Shown here: positions 11,417 through 20,889 of the stretch, one piece after another
Numbering within the stretch: position 1 is the first letter of the stretch
How the letters are laid out: the number at the start of each line of letters is the position of its first letter
Assembly (NCBI GenBank): GCA_900660155.1
Contig: CABFPE010000146.1
Location: 1,277,277 to 1,341,276 of the forward strand
Origin: Hofstenia miamia
Taxonomy: Eukaryota; Xenacoelomorpha; Acoela; Hofsteniidae
Direction of reading: 5' to 3'
DNA length: 64,000 nucleotides
The notes under the pieces: model-generated
Database searches by the model: none
Told to the model about the DNA's origin: nothing
The model's input: the letters and a program-made list of their open reading frames with translations, nothing else
Translations under genes and position numbers: made by a program

Positions 11417-13363
11417 TTTGTAAATATTGTATATATATGTATATATTCATGTATATGCATACAGTGTTAAATAAAGCTATTAAATAATAAAAAATAACAT
11501 TGAAAGAACCTGTTTATAATACTGAAAATATAATGTATACGATTTACGGTTGAAATTTGAGAGACCTCATTCAAATAAAGCAACTGGAACCCTTTTATTT
11601 TAATAATATTGGAAGGGGACGCTCAAAATAAATTTGAAGGATGCAGAAAGACATTCAGATACAAATATCAATTGGCACATCTTACTAAACGAGAAATTAT
11701 ATTTAGTTTTTGCAAAATATTACTTAAATTTTATTTGTGTACTTATAAGTGATTCAATGTTAAGCGAGGTAAAATGCTACACCAATGTTTTATATATTTT
11801 AACTATCATGCAAAGTAAACTAACTAAATAAAAACTAAAACGTTCATAATTTTTCATTCACTGAAATTGAAAACAGCTGATTAAAGTTATAGAAAATATC
11901 AAAATTGTGCTTTGCTAGAAATATAGTTATAATAGATTGAAATTTGCGTTGTGCAATATCGCCATGTGTAAAAACATCTTATATGTATATAAGCCTTAAA
12001 ATTTCCGGCCGCTTCCAACTCTGGTTTGGAGTCTCTATTTTGCTTTGTTTATGCTTAGCTGCATGCATTTTAAAATTGTTGATATTTAGCGCCGTCTTCA
12101 TTTTACATTAGATGGTTTTAATGGTCAGTGCACGCGACTTGTGTTTAATTGTTCCACACAGAGAATAGATAATGCATACTAATGTTATACACTGAGAGAA
12201 TATTTACCATTTGTAATTCCCTTTTCAGTACATGTCAGTATTGTTTTATTTTTTTTTATCAGACTGATGATATCATATTTCTATTCCTTCTTAAGTTAAT
12301 CACGTTATAAAAAGGTCGTCTAAATTTTTGTTTGGCAACCACAACACTTAGTTTTTGGTACAAACGTTGAATCTAAGCTATTATTAGCTTTTTATATATA
12401 GCAAAATTTTCTATTATTGTGTGGCCTCAGAACCCCAGGCACTGTCCTGAAAATGCCGCTAATTACTAGGGCATTTCTGTTGATAGCACTGAGTACACCA
12501 AGCCCTTAGCAGAGATGGGCATCGGGTACCCGACTTCGGGTACAATATTCCAATTTGGTCCGCTCAGTAGAAGACGTCGTGTATGATAAACTGGATAAAA
12601 TGCAATATTTTGAATTTATTTATTTGCAATTCATGTACATTTTTATATTGAGTATTTTGTTTTCTTTGAGTCGAGTCGGGCATTCGAATCAATAGTCGGT
12701 TTGGTTCGAGTTAGGTTGATCAAATTGTCGGGTCAGTTCGAGTACAGTTTTGTTATTGAATATCCCTAACTGATCCATTGACAACCCGATTTATGGATAT
12801 ATACTTACTATTTCCAGCTTTCTGCTACTGAAAATGCATAGATGTTGCATGTATTGCGATTTCGTCAAAGATGTCTAAGGCATTGCGCGAGAATTCCTCT
12901 TTTTCCTATTTTATGCCATTATTTCGCAGTATTCACACGTACATAAATATATTTAATATTGAGGTAGCCTGTATGAAGAAGAGCCACTATCCTAGAAAGT
13001 TTTGATTGTAGAAAATTGAATATGCATTTATTTCCAACAAAATTGCAGTAAAAAAACAGAAAATAGATTTATATTATATTTAAAGAACATGTTTGATTAA
13101 CAGCAATCAGGTTTATACAGAATATACAGTTCTAGTTGTAAACTTGATTTGGTTTGATAATTTTTATATTAAATAATTTTTTGCAGATTGAATGCATGTT
13201 TAATAAATTGTTTTTAGATGTTGATGAAGCTAGTAAAGCTGAAATCCGCAACATGCTTGTGAATTATGATCGGTCGTTGTTAGTCGCAGATCCACGTAGG
13301 GCAGAAGCAAAGAAATTTGGTGGTCGTGGTGCTCGTTCCAGATTCCAAAAATCTTATCGTTAA
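4764..13363 (+). CDS. RPS16: Small-subunit ribosomal protein S16 (uS9), four exons
   Basis: Component of the 40S ribosomal subunit; its C-terminal tail reaches the P-site tRNA. Exons are 4764-4910, 4952-5048, 5091-5138 and 13218-13363, all with GT..AG junctions, giving 145 residues (human S16 has 146). Recognisable blocks are [16 protein letters not shown] at the N-terminus, [11 protein letters not shown] and [13 protein letters not shown] in the middle, and [16 protein letters not shown] ending in FQKSYR. The start is fixed by the conserved N-terminus. Introns 1 and 2 are only 41 and 42 nt; intron 3 is about 8.1 kb plus a gap and is full of transposons. Exon 2 is divergent ([13 protein letters not shown] where most animals have LLLGKERFAGVD) but keeps its length, so the gene looks functional. 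The tail [14 protein letters not shown] is of the plant/yeast type rather than the GGPGARARYQ common in animals. The call is very secure; a distant fourth exon is normal here given matching phase. Confidence 0.96.
6123..6464 (-). CDS. Open frame of 113 residues, unassigned
   Basis: Antisense to RPS16 within its third intron. The last 40 codons are fairly GC-balanced and basic ([18 protein letters not shown]), which is more protein-like than the surroundings. No domain is recognisable, and the first half is A/T-rich and unconvincing. It may be part of a decayed mobile element: GGATCCGGATAAT and CGGATACCGCGGGTACC motifs of the kind seen at hAT ends lie inside it. I would not treat it as a gene without transcript support. 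Confidence 0.15.
   Translation of the reverse strand: MYAEYSFTSNTIIAMLKSIYFHTQEVDFNEKMRYPRYPKVKLSDDLYIHSIIRIPFLLTICQKHHMLHCVKTTYAEEASSTKVIQYDTKSRVVKRVAIHVHRIQKSVHNYYNW
6764..7476. repeat. Degenerate tandem array with a GAATAAAATTGGTYCGAA core
   Basis: The core, followed by TTGATCTGAGC-like sequence, recurs with its GAATA at about 6765, 6995, 7159, 7314 and 7448 (spacing 230, 164, 155 and 134). Copies 3 and 4 also share the preceding ATGTATTYTRGATGTAA. The array runs into the assembly gap. Confidence 0.6.
7483..7498. other. Assembly gap (run of N)
   Basis: Sixteen N bases. The true gap size is unknown. It separates the degenerate tandem array from an integrase fragment, so their adjacency is not proven. 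Confidence 0.98.
7499..7650 (-). mobile_element. Ty3/Gypsy-type integrase fragment (fossil)
   Basis: The antisense frame carries the peptide [20 protein letters not shown], which matches the end of the integrase core of Ty3/Gypsy LTR elements (pattern YNTxxHxxxxxTPyexxyGR). It is a short broken remnant cut off by the assembly gap. No LTR is visible beside it. Confidence 0.65.
7754..9792 (+). mobile_element. Young 5'-truncated LINE with reverse transcriptase (LINE A)
   Basis: A non-LTR retrotransposon copy in the sense direction of RPS16. It ends with AATAAA at 9758 and an (ATT)n tail at 9769-9792. A second (ATT)n run lies directly upstream at about 7756-7779, so the copy either sits in an ATT microsatellite or follows another copy's tail. 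The endonuclease part is missing, as is typical of truncated reverse transcription. Its base composition (C/T-rich, about 45% GC) is unlike the AT-rich host, and the single long frame is open, so the insertion is probably recent. The clade is Jockey/CR1-like by layout; I cannot fix it further. Confidence 0.85.
7802..9718 (+). CDS. LINE reverse transcriptase, open for about 638 codons
   Basis: Would copy the element's RNA at a nicked target. Visible RT blocks in order: [19 protein letters not shown] (about residue 197), [15 protein letters not shown] (about 229), the motif A aspartate in [18 protein letters not shown] (about 261), [23 protein letters not shown]-type motif B (about 319), and the active-site pair in LYVDD (about 350), with alanine of the usual YADD replaced by valine. 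These are followed by the [15 protein letters not shown] thumb block. The C-terminus ends in CDCPRCRKT. No endonuclease or RNase H domain is present. The frame has no obvious natural start because the copy is truncated; 7802 is only the left limit of the open frame. Confidence 0.85.
   Translation: MGSPFKLESYKRHSGTTATPKLASLTEDVINFMELDKVSFLSSFSSGSLQDSYSFLRSLHSKPELPNLRWNLRSAHSDLEKADLLNAYFASNFSVPVSMCPGPPAASPLIRLCDMVFSAHDISLMLKSCKLSGPCYSDGVPSFAIHGTSSTLSIHLKHLYSFICSTKRYPACWKTSWISPLLKSNQLPSSQVTSYRPIAILSRLSIIFERLVFRYVFPKIRHLVSSSQHGNLPGRSTITNLLTLIENCYFHSDSNDPGCIIFLDISKAFDRLPHSILLDKLRLFGFDVDFIELFQSYLTNRHQCVKINSSISSPVPVTSGAPQGSVFAVLFFLVAINDLPHSVLNSSCLLYVDDTAIFDFGWSFASNIFSDLEHLSTWSSVNHLDFSTTKTCGISFSVAPPSDLPLPVNFAPHHTHLGVQLAANLNWTGHVSLRLRKANSSLFALFRNVPFNTSSAVKLSLFKSIPRAILLYASPCWWPSRALFHSMERFQKRAFKWISSLDYKDALLKFSTLPLSLYFHACDLLLFNRLLTRKLDLDPFDFIKFSNSCCTRSDDVVTFSIRRTKKHRTLHSFFNRACTAANYILTRNPPTAIDFFSPPPSFNKSLMAFLFAEPFSNFAYSSICSYFISCDCPRCRKT
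10440..11490 (+). mobile_element. LINE fragment, 3' part of the RT (LINE B)
   Basis: Translation gives QYADDICVI (active-site block) near 10477, [17 protein letters not shown] near 10590, [18 protein letters not shown] near 10705 and, after frame changes, a C-terminal region with HYTYASVLL and RLNRVFNW near 10860-10945. It ends near AATAAAGC at 11471 after a (TA)n tract. It is 5'-truncated and decayed. The same family appears on the minus strand at 40.9-42.5 kb. Confidence 0.75.
11381..11414. repeat. (TA)n microsatellite, 17 units
   Basis: Uninterrupted alternating TA in the 3' part of the LINE B fragment. Confidence 0.95.
12510..12772. mobile_element. Short hAT-like MITE
   Basis: Starts CAGAGATGGGCATCGGGTAC, a typical hAT terminus, and carries many TCGGGT/GAGTCGGG motifs internally. 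The right end (about CCCTAACTG at 12772) pairs only poorly and no target duplication is clear. Related motifs recur at 13580-13640. Confidence 0.4.
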
Positions 13364-15044
13364 ATATACGTTACCGATACATGTTTTTTTATTGTTAGTT
13401 AATAGTGCTTCTTGGCACAATCATGATGTTTGTGGGTTTTCATTACCCTCCTTTAAATATATAATGGTGAACTTAATAGGATTTAATTCGTGTAATGACT
13501 TGACAATAGAGTTCAAGCATAATGCGCCATAGATAAATTTTGTAGAAAAGTTTTTTCAATCAGAAAATTATATTCAACCTAACTCGACCTGCCCTGGAAG
13601 CTATCAATTTTTAAATTTCGGTTTCGACACCCGACTCGGAATTTTAAAGGCAATATACAAAATTTTCGCATTTTTTGCTGATATTTATTTCAAGAGTGAT
13701 TGTTTACACGAATACATCTTAATGTTTTTCAATTCTTAAAATTTGTTTAGAGCTATATAATTGTGTTCTTAGAATTATTAAATTATATTCATATGCGGCT
13801 TTTGAAAAATGATAAATATTCGCAATTAAATATTGTTTTTCCGGTAGACCAGGGTTGTTTTATCATATTGTAAATTTTCAATGTTTACTTAAAATTTTAA
13901 TGTATTCATTTGATGCATTCTTTCATAACTTGTTTTCATATTGCATTCTTTTATCATGTGTGTTGCAGGTTTGGCTAAAATGTTTAGTTATTTATTTTGA
14001 TTATACAAAACTACAAGCATAGTGTGCTTAGGCCTCCACCTATGCAAACTTTTTAGATACAGTCTAAGTTATTATACAGCAAAATTTTTTGTTTAGTACA
14101 AACTTCAAATGACAAATAAGTATAATTTAAGGTCAGGACTAGTCGATTTTTAACATGCAAATATTTTTTAACAAAATGTAATTTTATTGAAAATATAATC
14201 TATTGGGATCTGGCTGTTGACAGTGGGGATCGCATTTTTATTATAAGCCTTCACTCAGTGAAGCAAGTTGCCAATTTTCTACATTCAAATTTATAACCTA
14301 CATATCATAATCTAGGGCAGGGCCCGTGCCTGTGAAAATAGGCTCGTTGGCTTGTCCGTGCTCGATATGCCCGCAGCTAAATATTTCACAAAATTGCTTG
14401 ATGCTAGCAAAAAACCTTTAGATTTGCTATTAAAAAAACACTTAAACTAGCATAGCCATCAATGAAGTTTTGTTGAAATCACAGAAAAATTTAATTTTAC
14501 AACTATAAAATCAAAGTTTTGAGCAAATTAACAAGTTATGTCAATCATTGATAGAGTGCGCTTAAACCATAATCAGGGATAGGATTAATATGCCTACGGC
14601 ATAAAGCAGCAGATTTTTATGCATATTTGAACACGGTTTTCTTTAACGTGTATTTCCATAATATCTCGCATATTCCATTTTATTTCATGCCCGAACGTGA
14701 ATGTCACAGATGCCGAATATTTCAGTGAATATTCTGTTTCTGCAATATCTCGAAGCTGAAGGCTCACAAATATTAGAAATTTTAAAACTTATTTACTTGC
14801 TGGACAACAACTTAATGTAGGAATTGCGTTTTATTACGGTATCTTTCAGTTTCGTCCCGAAGCTATAACGCAACTGCAAGGGTCGTTTTTTCGTTTAGCG
14901 AGTTTGAGATACTTGATAATGTTCATAGAACTAATACAAGAAGAGATGTACAAAGAAAAGCTGAAGTATTACAGGAAATCTTGATTTACTATTCATGAGA
15001 ACATTTGCACAATCTATAATGAAGAATAAAGCCATGTAGTTGAT
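13364..15044. other. RPS16 3' flank, no gene seen
   Basis: Begins with the RPS16 3' untranslated region; no perfect AATAAA lies close to the stop. The segment 13580-13640 has TCGGGT-like scraps similar to the MITE inside intron 3. CAGGGCCCGTGCC at 14325 resembles an hAT terminus without a partner. Otherwise AT-rich without coding signal. Confidence 0.4.
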
Positions 15045-15720
15045 TTTAATCCTTTAAATGTTAAAGGCACAAGGTTGCTCCTTACGCGAGCTCAAGATAC
15101 TTTACACTGCGTTGATATTGCCAAACAACCTATTCGGTCTCAGTATGGGGAGGATGCAGGAAGTCATTACAGCAACTCATAGACAAACTACAGAGGAAGG
15201 CAATGCGACTGGGATATACGGATAACTTTGAATCTATCGAAACAATTGTGAAAAAGTCAGATGAAAAGCTGTTGAAGAGAATGTACTATGAGGACCATTT
15301 ACTATCAGATCTAGTACCTGGAAGAAGTGACTATGCCTCTACAAGTCTTCGGGAACGTTTACCAGCCTCTGAAAGAGATATTGCTAGATTTACGTTTATT
15401 TTTCCAAACAGATTCTTCAAGAAATACTAGCATTCTCGCTGTAACTTCCACTGTCTACCAAATTCAATGATTCTCGGGTTCACACGTTACGAAATCATCA
15501 ATCTAGAAATTGTCTCCGCTTCCTATTTGCATTATGTACTTACCAAGTCTCCAACCCTTACCAAAAACACCGACACGAAAGGAAGACCACACCAGAGCTA
15601 TCACGTCCGTGAAATGAAGCAAATAACTCTGCAAGTGAAGTGGATTTTATGATAGTTTGTAAATTTAGTCAGTTTGATGTGTTTCATTCTGAAATAAAAA
15701 TAATTTCTAATTTCTGTATA
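15045..15720 (+). mobile_element. LINE C-terminal fragment (LINE C)
   Basis: Reads LRELKILYTALILPNNLFGL (15094-15150), then, after a one-base frame change near 15147, VWGGCRKSLQQLIDKLQRKA and onward through ERLPASERDIARFTFIFPNR to a stop at 15430. The 'ILP..L(Y/F)G...W' and 'LQRKA' blocks are the standard tail of LINE reverse transcriptases, after the palm. AATAAA occurs at 15694. It is 5'-truncated and of a different family from LINEs A and B. Confidence 0.65.
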
Positions 15721-15751
15721 CAGAAATGTGCCTCTAGTCTCGGCGGGTCAA

Positions 15752-15838
15752 ATTCAAACACCAATGTTCATGACTGTTGATCACTTGAAACAATATTTTT
15801 GTGTATTAGTATAAATTTGCATACATTGGTGTTTGAAT
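15752..15838. repeat. Perfect 16-bp inverted repeat with 55-nt loop
   Basis: ATTCAAACACCAATGT at 15752-15767 pairs exactly with ACATTGGTGTTTGAAT at 15823-15838. It may be a tiny palindromic MITE or a structured RNA; nothing decides between them. Confidence 0.8.
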
Positions 15839-16579
15839 ATCTGTTCTGTTTAATGTGGTTTTTACACATGTTTTAAAGCATATTTTGGAAATGTGGGTGC
15901 GTTATTTGACGACGAATATTTCCGGATATTTTTAAGCATATAAATTCGGGTCCTAACCATAATTGACAGCACGCCAAATAGTATGCAAACAACTAAATTG
16001 AAAAATCAATAAATTACATTAATTCGTCTTCTAAAGTTAGCTTCTTACGTTACGATATAATGTGCACAAGTTATATATTAATAATGCAATATCAGAAGAT
16101 GACAACGAAATGGTATTCCTTAAATTTGATGAAGGCATGAATTTTATGTGTAATATTTTATGCAGTGTTTTTTAATTTCTACAGTAATTCTACATGCTTA
16201 GTATTACAGCAAACACATAAATATATATATATAATATATTTATATAGAATAGACCTAATGTACATCAAAGAAATGATTTTAAGAATATAGATAGAGTAAC
16301 CAACAACAAATATTCTTGCAGAGCCCGTGCACTATTGTACGGTCCCTAACACAGGGCATGTCAGTTGTTCAATCTGCAATTTATTGTTTATTATTTAGAT
16401 AGTGTCGTTTGTTATTTGGTGGTTGTCGGTTGCAGTGATTAGGTGCTGATTGAAATATGTATGTACTATTATTCTCTAGACAATGTTTTTGATAATCGAA
16501 TTTTTGCATTGAATGACAAAAACTAAATAAGCATCTCAGCTTAAGGCTGTAACCATTAAAATAACTGAAAGAGTTTGTT

Positions 16580-16981
16580 TTAGAAAACAAAATTGATGTT
16601 ATTTTCATTATAATCTGATAATTCTTTATTATCGAATAAGAAATTTTTCTTAAGATTCGACAATTCTTTAAATATTAGAAGGCTTGTAATTGTAAGCTTT
16701 GGTAAATATTTAGTTGATGTTTTTAAATTGACATTCTCAAATTTTTCGAATGCTGCTTCTGCTGTATTAGTTTCTTGACTTGATTTACAAAGCAAAACAA
16801 TTTTCAAGTTCTCAATAATAGATGTATTCTTAACTAAGCTCTTGATCAATTTTTTGACATTAGAACCTAATTTTCTGCACTCTTTCATAATTAATAGAGT
16901 GTCCTTATTGTTAAAAGATTTACGTGAAACCTCTATTTTTAGCTCGAATTTTGCATCAGGTAAAATGTCATTTCCTTCCAA
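16580..16981 (-). CDS. Probable LINE ORF1-like fragment, 133 residues
   Basis: Lysine-rich frame whose middle (NLKIVLLCKSSQETNTAEAA, then TSTKYLPKLTIT) resembles the RNA-binding fold in ORF1 proteins of I/R1-type LINEs, where a valine/cysteine strand is followed by a Lys-rich 'KP.i.i' strand. The frame continues upstream of the first methionine (EFEKLEGNDILPDAKF) to about 17000. No zinc knuckle is visible. It ends at a stop at 16580 in AT-rich DNA. It is more likely a stranded transposon piece than a host gene. Confidence 0.35.
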   Translation of the reverse strand: MEGNDILPDAKFELKIEVSRKSFNNKDTLLIMKECRKLGSNVKKLIKSLVKNTSIIENLKIVLLCKSSQETNTAEAAFEKFENVNLKTSTKYLPKLTITSLLIFKELSNLKKNFLFDNKELSDYNENNINFVF

Positions 16982-17052
16982 TTTTTCAAATTCATTTTTG
17001 AAATATTTTTATAATATTCTACAAGGTCTGATTTAGTAAACATTTCATCTAT

Positions 17053-17160
17053 TGCCAACATTGGCCAACGTTGGCATTGAATGTTGGCTTTTCACCATGA
17101 GCCCAATGTTGGGCCAACATTGCATGCCAATGTTGGGGAAAAATTCCATGCCTATGTTGT
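17053..17160. repeat. Cluster of CCAACATTGG palindromes
   Basis: Six or so copies of (G)CCAAYRTTGG(C) in both orientations within about 100 bp. Such palindromic clusters typify ends of short DNA transposons, but I find no second end. Confidence 0.5.
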
Positions 17161-20100
17161 GCTATCACTATTAGCAAATAGTGATACTGCTTTTAAAGTT
17201 ATATTTAGCAATGAACAATTTTATAGTAGTTATAGGTATTAATAATTCATTAGACGAAATTTATTTAAGCGTTTATAAGCCCTCTAATGGTCAAGAAATG
17301 TAGTGCAAATTTAAAATTAATGTAAAATTATTTGAAATTAAATGCACTCGTTTTATCTTGATGTTTAAACAATTCCCTTGCGCTGATGACGCATTATCTT
17401 CACACTTTCAAAAAACAAAAATTTATGATTTATTTTTACTGCTAGTATATTAGTTCAGCTACCTTGATTGCACTAGTGTTATTGGTGACAACTTAAAAGA
17501 TTGTTTGTCAATGAAATATCATGTAATTTTTTTCAACAATAGGGTTATAAATAGAACGTTAGCTTTTGCAAAAATACTATGTAGGTAAGCTTAGTAGAGC
17601 ATGACTTCAAAATAACCATAGCTTCTAAATTTACGATCTCACAATATATTATCACTATATCATCAGATAGAAGTAATTTTTGTGTAAGCATTACATCACT
17701 TTTAATTTAAATAAATACTATAATTAAAAAGCTTTATCTTAGTAATGTAGGTGAACAATTGCGTTTTGTCTCCCAAGACGGAATCATGGCATCTTTCCAA
17801 ACAATAAAATATTCTTCATTCTATATATAATTAATAAGAAAAATTGCAAATTTAGCATAGATATTTGCATAAGCAGCTGGAATACAATGAGAGGGTTTAC
17901 CAAATTGGTATAACATTAAGATAAACAAAATTATGTAGAATATTCGAAATGAAAATGTCTGATGAATTCAAAAATTTAAACAACAATTATTATATATTTT
18001 CTAATATCTAACTAAATTTACCCCATTAAGTATTCTCTTGCAAAATTCCTAAAGCAGTGTAAACCTGCATGTGATGGCATACTTTGAACTCATTTGTCCC
18101 AAGATCGGAACTGAGTAGAATAAAATAAACAGCTGCAAGTTCACCAGAAGAGGTCCGCCAATCATTTCGTTTCATAACATAGAAATATCAAATTGGAATC
18201 ACCTCTACAAAGCAATAATTTTGAAAATTCTAACAAATTTTTGAAACGTTCTTTACAAATTTAACCTCATTTGTCCCAACATTGACTGGGTCAATTTCGA
18301 ATTTTAATGGCTGAATATCTGCAGCAAAGTGTATTTCACTCATAATTTCATATTAGTTTTACACAAAGGTTCTTTCTTTTTTAATGTAGAACACTAAATG
18401 CCCAATTTGATATTCAAACTAAGATTTTTTAAGCAGCCCTACTTGGGTTGACATCTGAACAGCATTGACCCACACTCCTGTTATCCAGCTCAAAATTGGA
18501 AACTTAAAGATGTTCTGCTCAAAAATCTATTTACAATAACCTATTGCCAATCACTGCCAAATTTTTTGGTTCTCTTATTGCTTAAAAGGTACAGAATAAT
18601 TTATTGAAATGAGGTACTTGCTTACTGCCATAAAATCTAATGCCATGATGCTAATACACATCAAAATGTTGATTGCAAAATTAAGTTTAGGTCTAGCTTT
18701 ATAAAGCTTTATATAGGGTCAATAACGTATGCAATATTTATTCCAGTGTAATTGCAAACTTTTGATGACAAATGAAGTTCAGAGCAATATGAACTTATTG
18801 ATACTGTTGTCAAATTTTGGTGCTAATACTTTAATAATGCATGTAAATATATATATGGTATACTTAGTGCGTAGAGCTATCTTTAAAATATGAGAATTTG
18901 GATCACTAAAAACTCCTTTAGGACCCCAAACCATTAGGCTACACTGGTTGATTTATCTAAGAAATTATATGGGAAGCAACAAGTTAATCAAATGGGTGGC
19001 AATTCTTAGAAGATATCGCCCTAGGCAACTGTCATCACAAATGAGGTAAAAAATGTAAAAAAGAAGAATCACACCACCTTATCAAATCTGATAAACAGTA
19101 CATCCCCACAGCTGCCGAGTTTGCTTAATCTACAAGCTATTTTGGGAACCAAAGTTATACAAAAACACCCCTAATGACATTTGGATAAGATCCCTAAGAG
19201 TCCTTAAGTCTGAAGGATTGAAGGAAACGCCCAGTACTCTCAATACTAAAAATGATTCGTCGGGCTGGTAAGATACTGGACCATCAGCCAATCACACAAA
19301 AGTGACGTAAAGTGTCAATAAAAGCAAAAACAGAGAGTGGAGTGGAGTTGAGGCGCTCTGAAGTCAGAAGTCAATGAAGTTGGTCAATTGTTGAAGAGAA
19401 AGGAGCGGAGGTGCTTCAAAGTCAGAAGAGAAAGAGACAGAGAGCAGAGGTGTAATACCTTAATAGAGCTGAGAGAGATATGAAAAATTTGTAAAGGCAT
19501 TTCAAGAGAAGTGTTGTTTCCAACCAAATGGTATCCTTCAAGAAGATAAAGAACCAGGAAGAGAAAGTGTGCGGCATTGTATTTCCTATAAAAGAAAAGG
19601 CGACTTGATTAACAGATAGGGAACCTACAAGTAGCTAATATATTTAGTAATTGTCGAATTACATTCCTGTCAATTATTTTATTGATATTGTGTGATCCAA
19701 TTTCTGGAAGAGTTAAATATTTGTGCAGACAGTTGTAGTTTAGATAAGTGATATTTTGATTCCCTATAGAGTATAAACTTTGCAAATAAACAGTTAATAA
19801 AGTATCAGTTTTTCATTGCAAATATCATTGATCAATATTGTGAAAAGAATTAAAGATAAATGGTTATCCGCAACTAGTTAAATTTTTTTGCAGTTAAGAT
19901 TATTACTTCAGCTCGATGCAGATGATCCATAGTTCAAATAAACCAGTGAAAAGAATATACAATCCTTGTGAGCAATTTGGCATAGACTACCACAGTTTTA
20001 AACAAAAGTCAGTAAATTCTTCACGCTAATCTAAACAAAAATCAATTTGTTGTCGAGAATTAATTCAGATTTAGTTTCCTACATAACAGGTTCGTTTTGA

Positions 20101-20889
20101 CTTTGTTCTGTGTTAAATTGAAAAATTGGAGTGTTTTTAGCTCCGAGAAACTTGTGGCATTCAAAACTTACAGAGATTTTCACTGAATATTTGCGTTTAC
20201 TAATCAAACTAAAGTTGGAATAAAAATTTTGAATTTGACCTGACAGACTAGGTATAAGTTAAATGTAAAGTGTGACAAGCATTTTTGAAAATCCTGCTTA
20301 GGTTTCCCAGTGTGTAAAATAGCTTGTAGTACGTTTTTAAAATAAAAACTCTATTTCCCAACACTTTAAATTTGTCAAGAATTCATTGTCTACCTTTTGT
20401 GCGACAACAGTGGAGAAACATTTTAGTGTGGAACTATAAAGATTTAACCTGCAGTTTTATTTTGAATAACTGACAGACAACAGTATAGACATTTTAGTTA
20501 ATGGAATATGAATTGTTTCCCAGTGCACAATTATTAATTAAGTGAATAAACAGTTATCCGAGATAGTTACAGATTTTTAAGTTATAATTTGATTAAACTT
20601 TAATCTAGACTGAAATAAATTGTTTTGGTTTAGAATCAAGCCTGTAAACAGTCTACAGAAAGCGTGGTACCACAAATTCTGCATAGGTATAAATTTTAGA
20701 ACCTGACCCTTGTGCAATTTTATAACAATGCGATCAAATTTGAATAGAATCCGAGAGCTAAAATTTTTTACAAATTAATCAGAAATTCCAAGTAAATACA
20801 AATTATCTGAAGTAGAGAATATTCTTTTTAAAATTTCTAAAATTAATAGTTTTGTTTCTTGAATATCTTGCCTTACCATGATTACCCAC
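17161..20889. other. AT-rich stretch, no gene recognised
   Basis: 19280-19640 is richer in purines and contains two diverged copies of a GGAG..GAGGYGCTYTGAAGTCAGAAG motif 57 bp apart, and an open frame of 48 codons (+, about 19472-19618) that I cannot assign. The remainder shows no coding or repeat structure I can name. Confidence 0.4.

Larger units (their letters stand above)
10106..12023. mobile_element. hAT-like non-autonomous element enclosing a LINE fragment
   Basis: The left end TAGAGATGGAACCGGCC and the right end (reverse complement CAGAGTTGGAAGCGGCCGG) pair at 15 of 19 positions. CCGGCC is repeated just inside the left end, a subterminal pattern seen in hAT elements. No matching 8-bp target duplication is visible, so this is an old or composite copy. 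Confidence 0.4.
5139..13217 (+). other. RPS16 intron 3, repeat-rich
   Basis: Donor GTAAGT at 5139 and acceptor TTTTTAG at 13211-13217. The intron collects at least five separate repeats, listed individually. Stretches 5139-6100, 11490-12000 and 12780-13210 show nothing beyond A/T-rich sequence. Confidence 0.85.

Noticed and set aside
14325-16345. CAGGGCCCGTGCC and CAGAGCCCGTGCAC as the two ends of one hAT element
   Set aside because: They are in the same orientation, not inverted, so they are not the two ends of one element.
19280-19900. Possible solo LTR or LTR leader (CCAAT and AATAAA-like words, purine-rich leader)
   Set aside because: No terminal TG..CA, no flanking duplication and no second copy; too weak to call.
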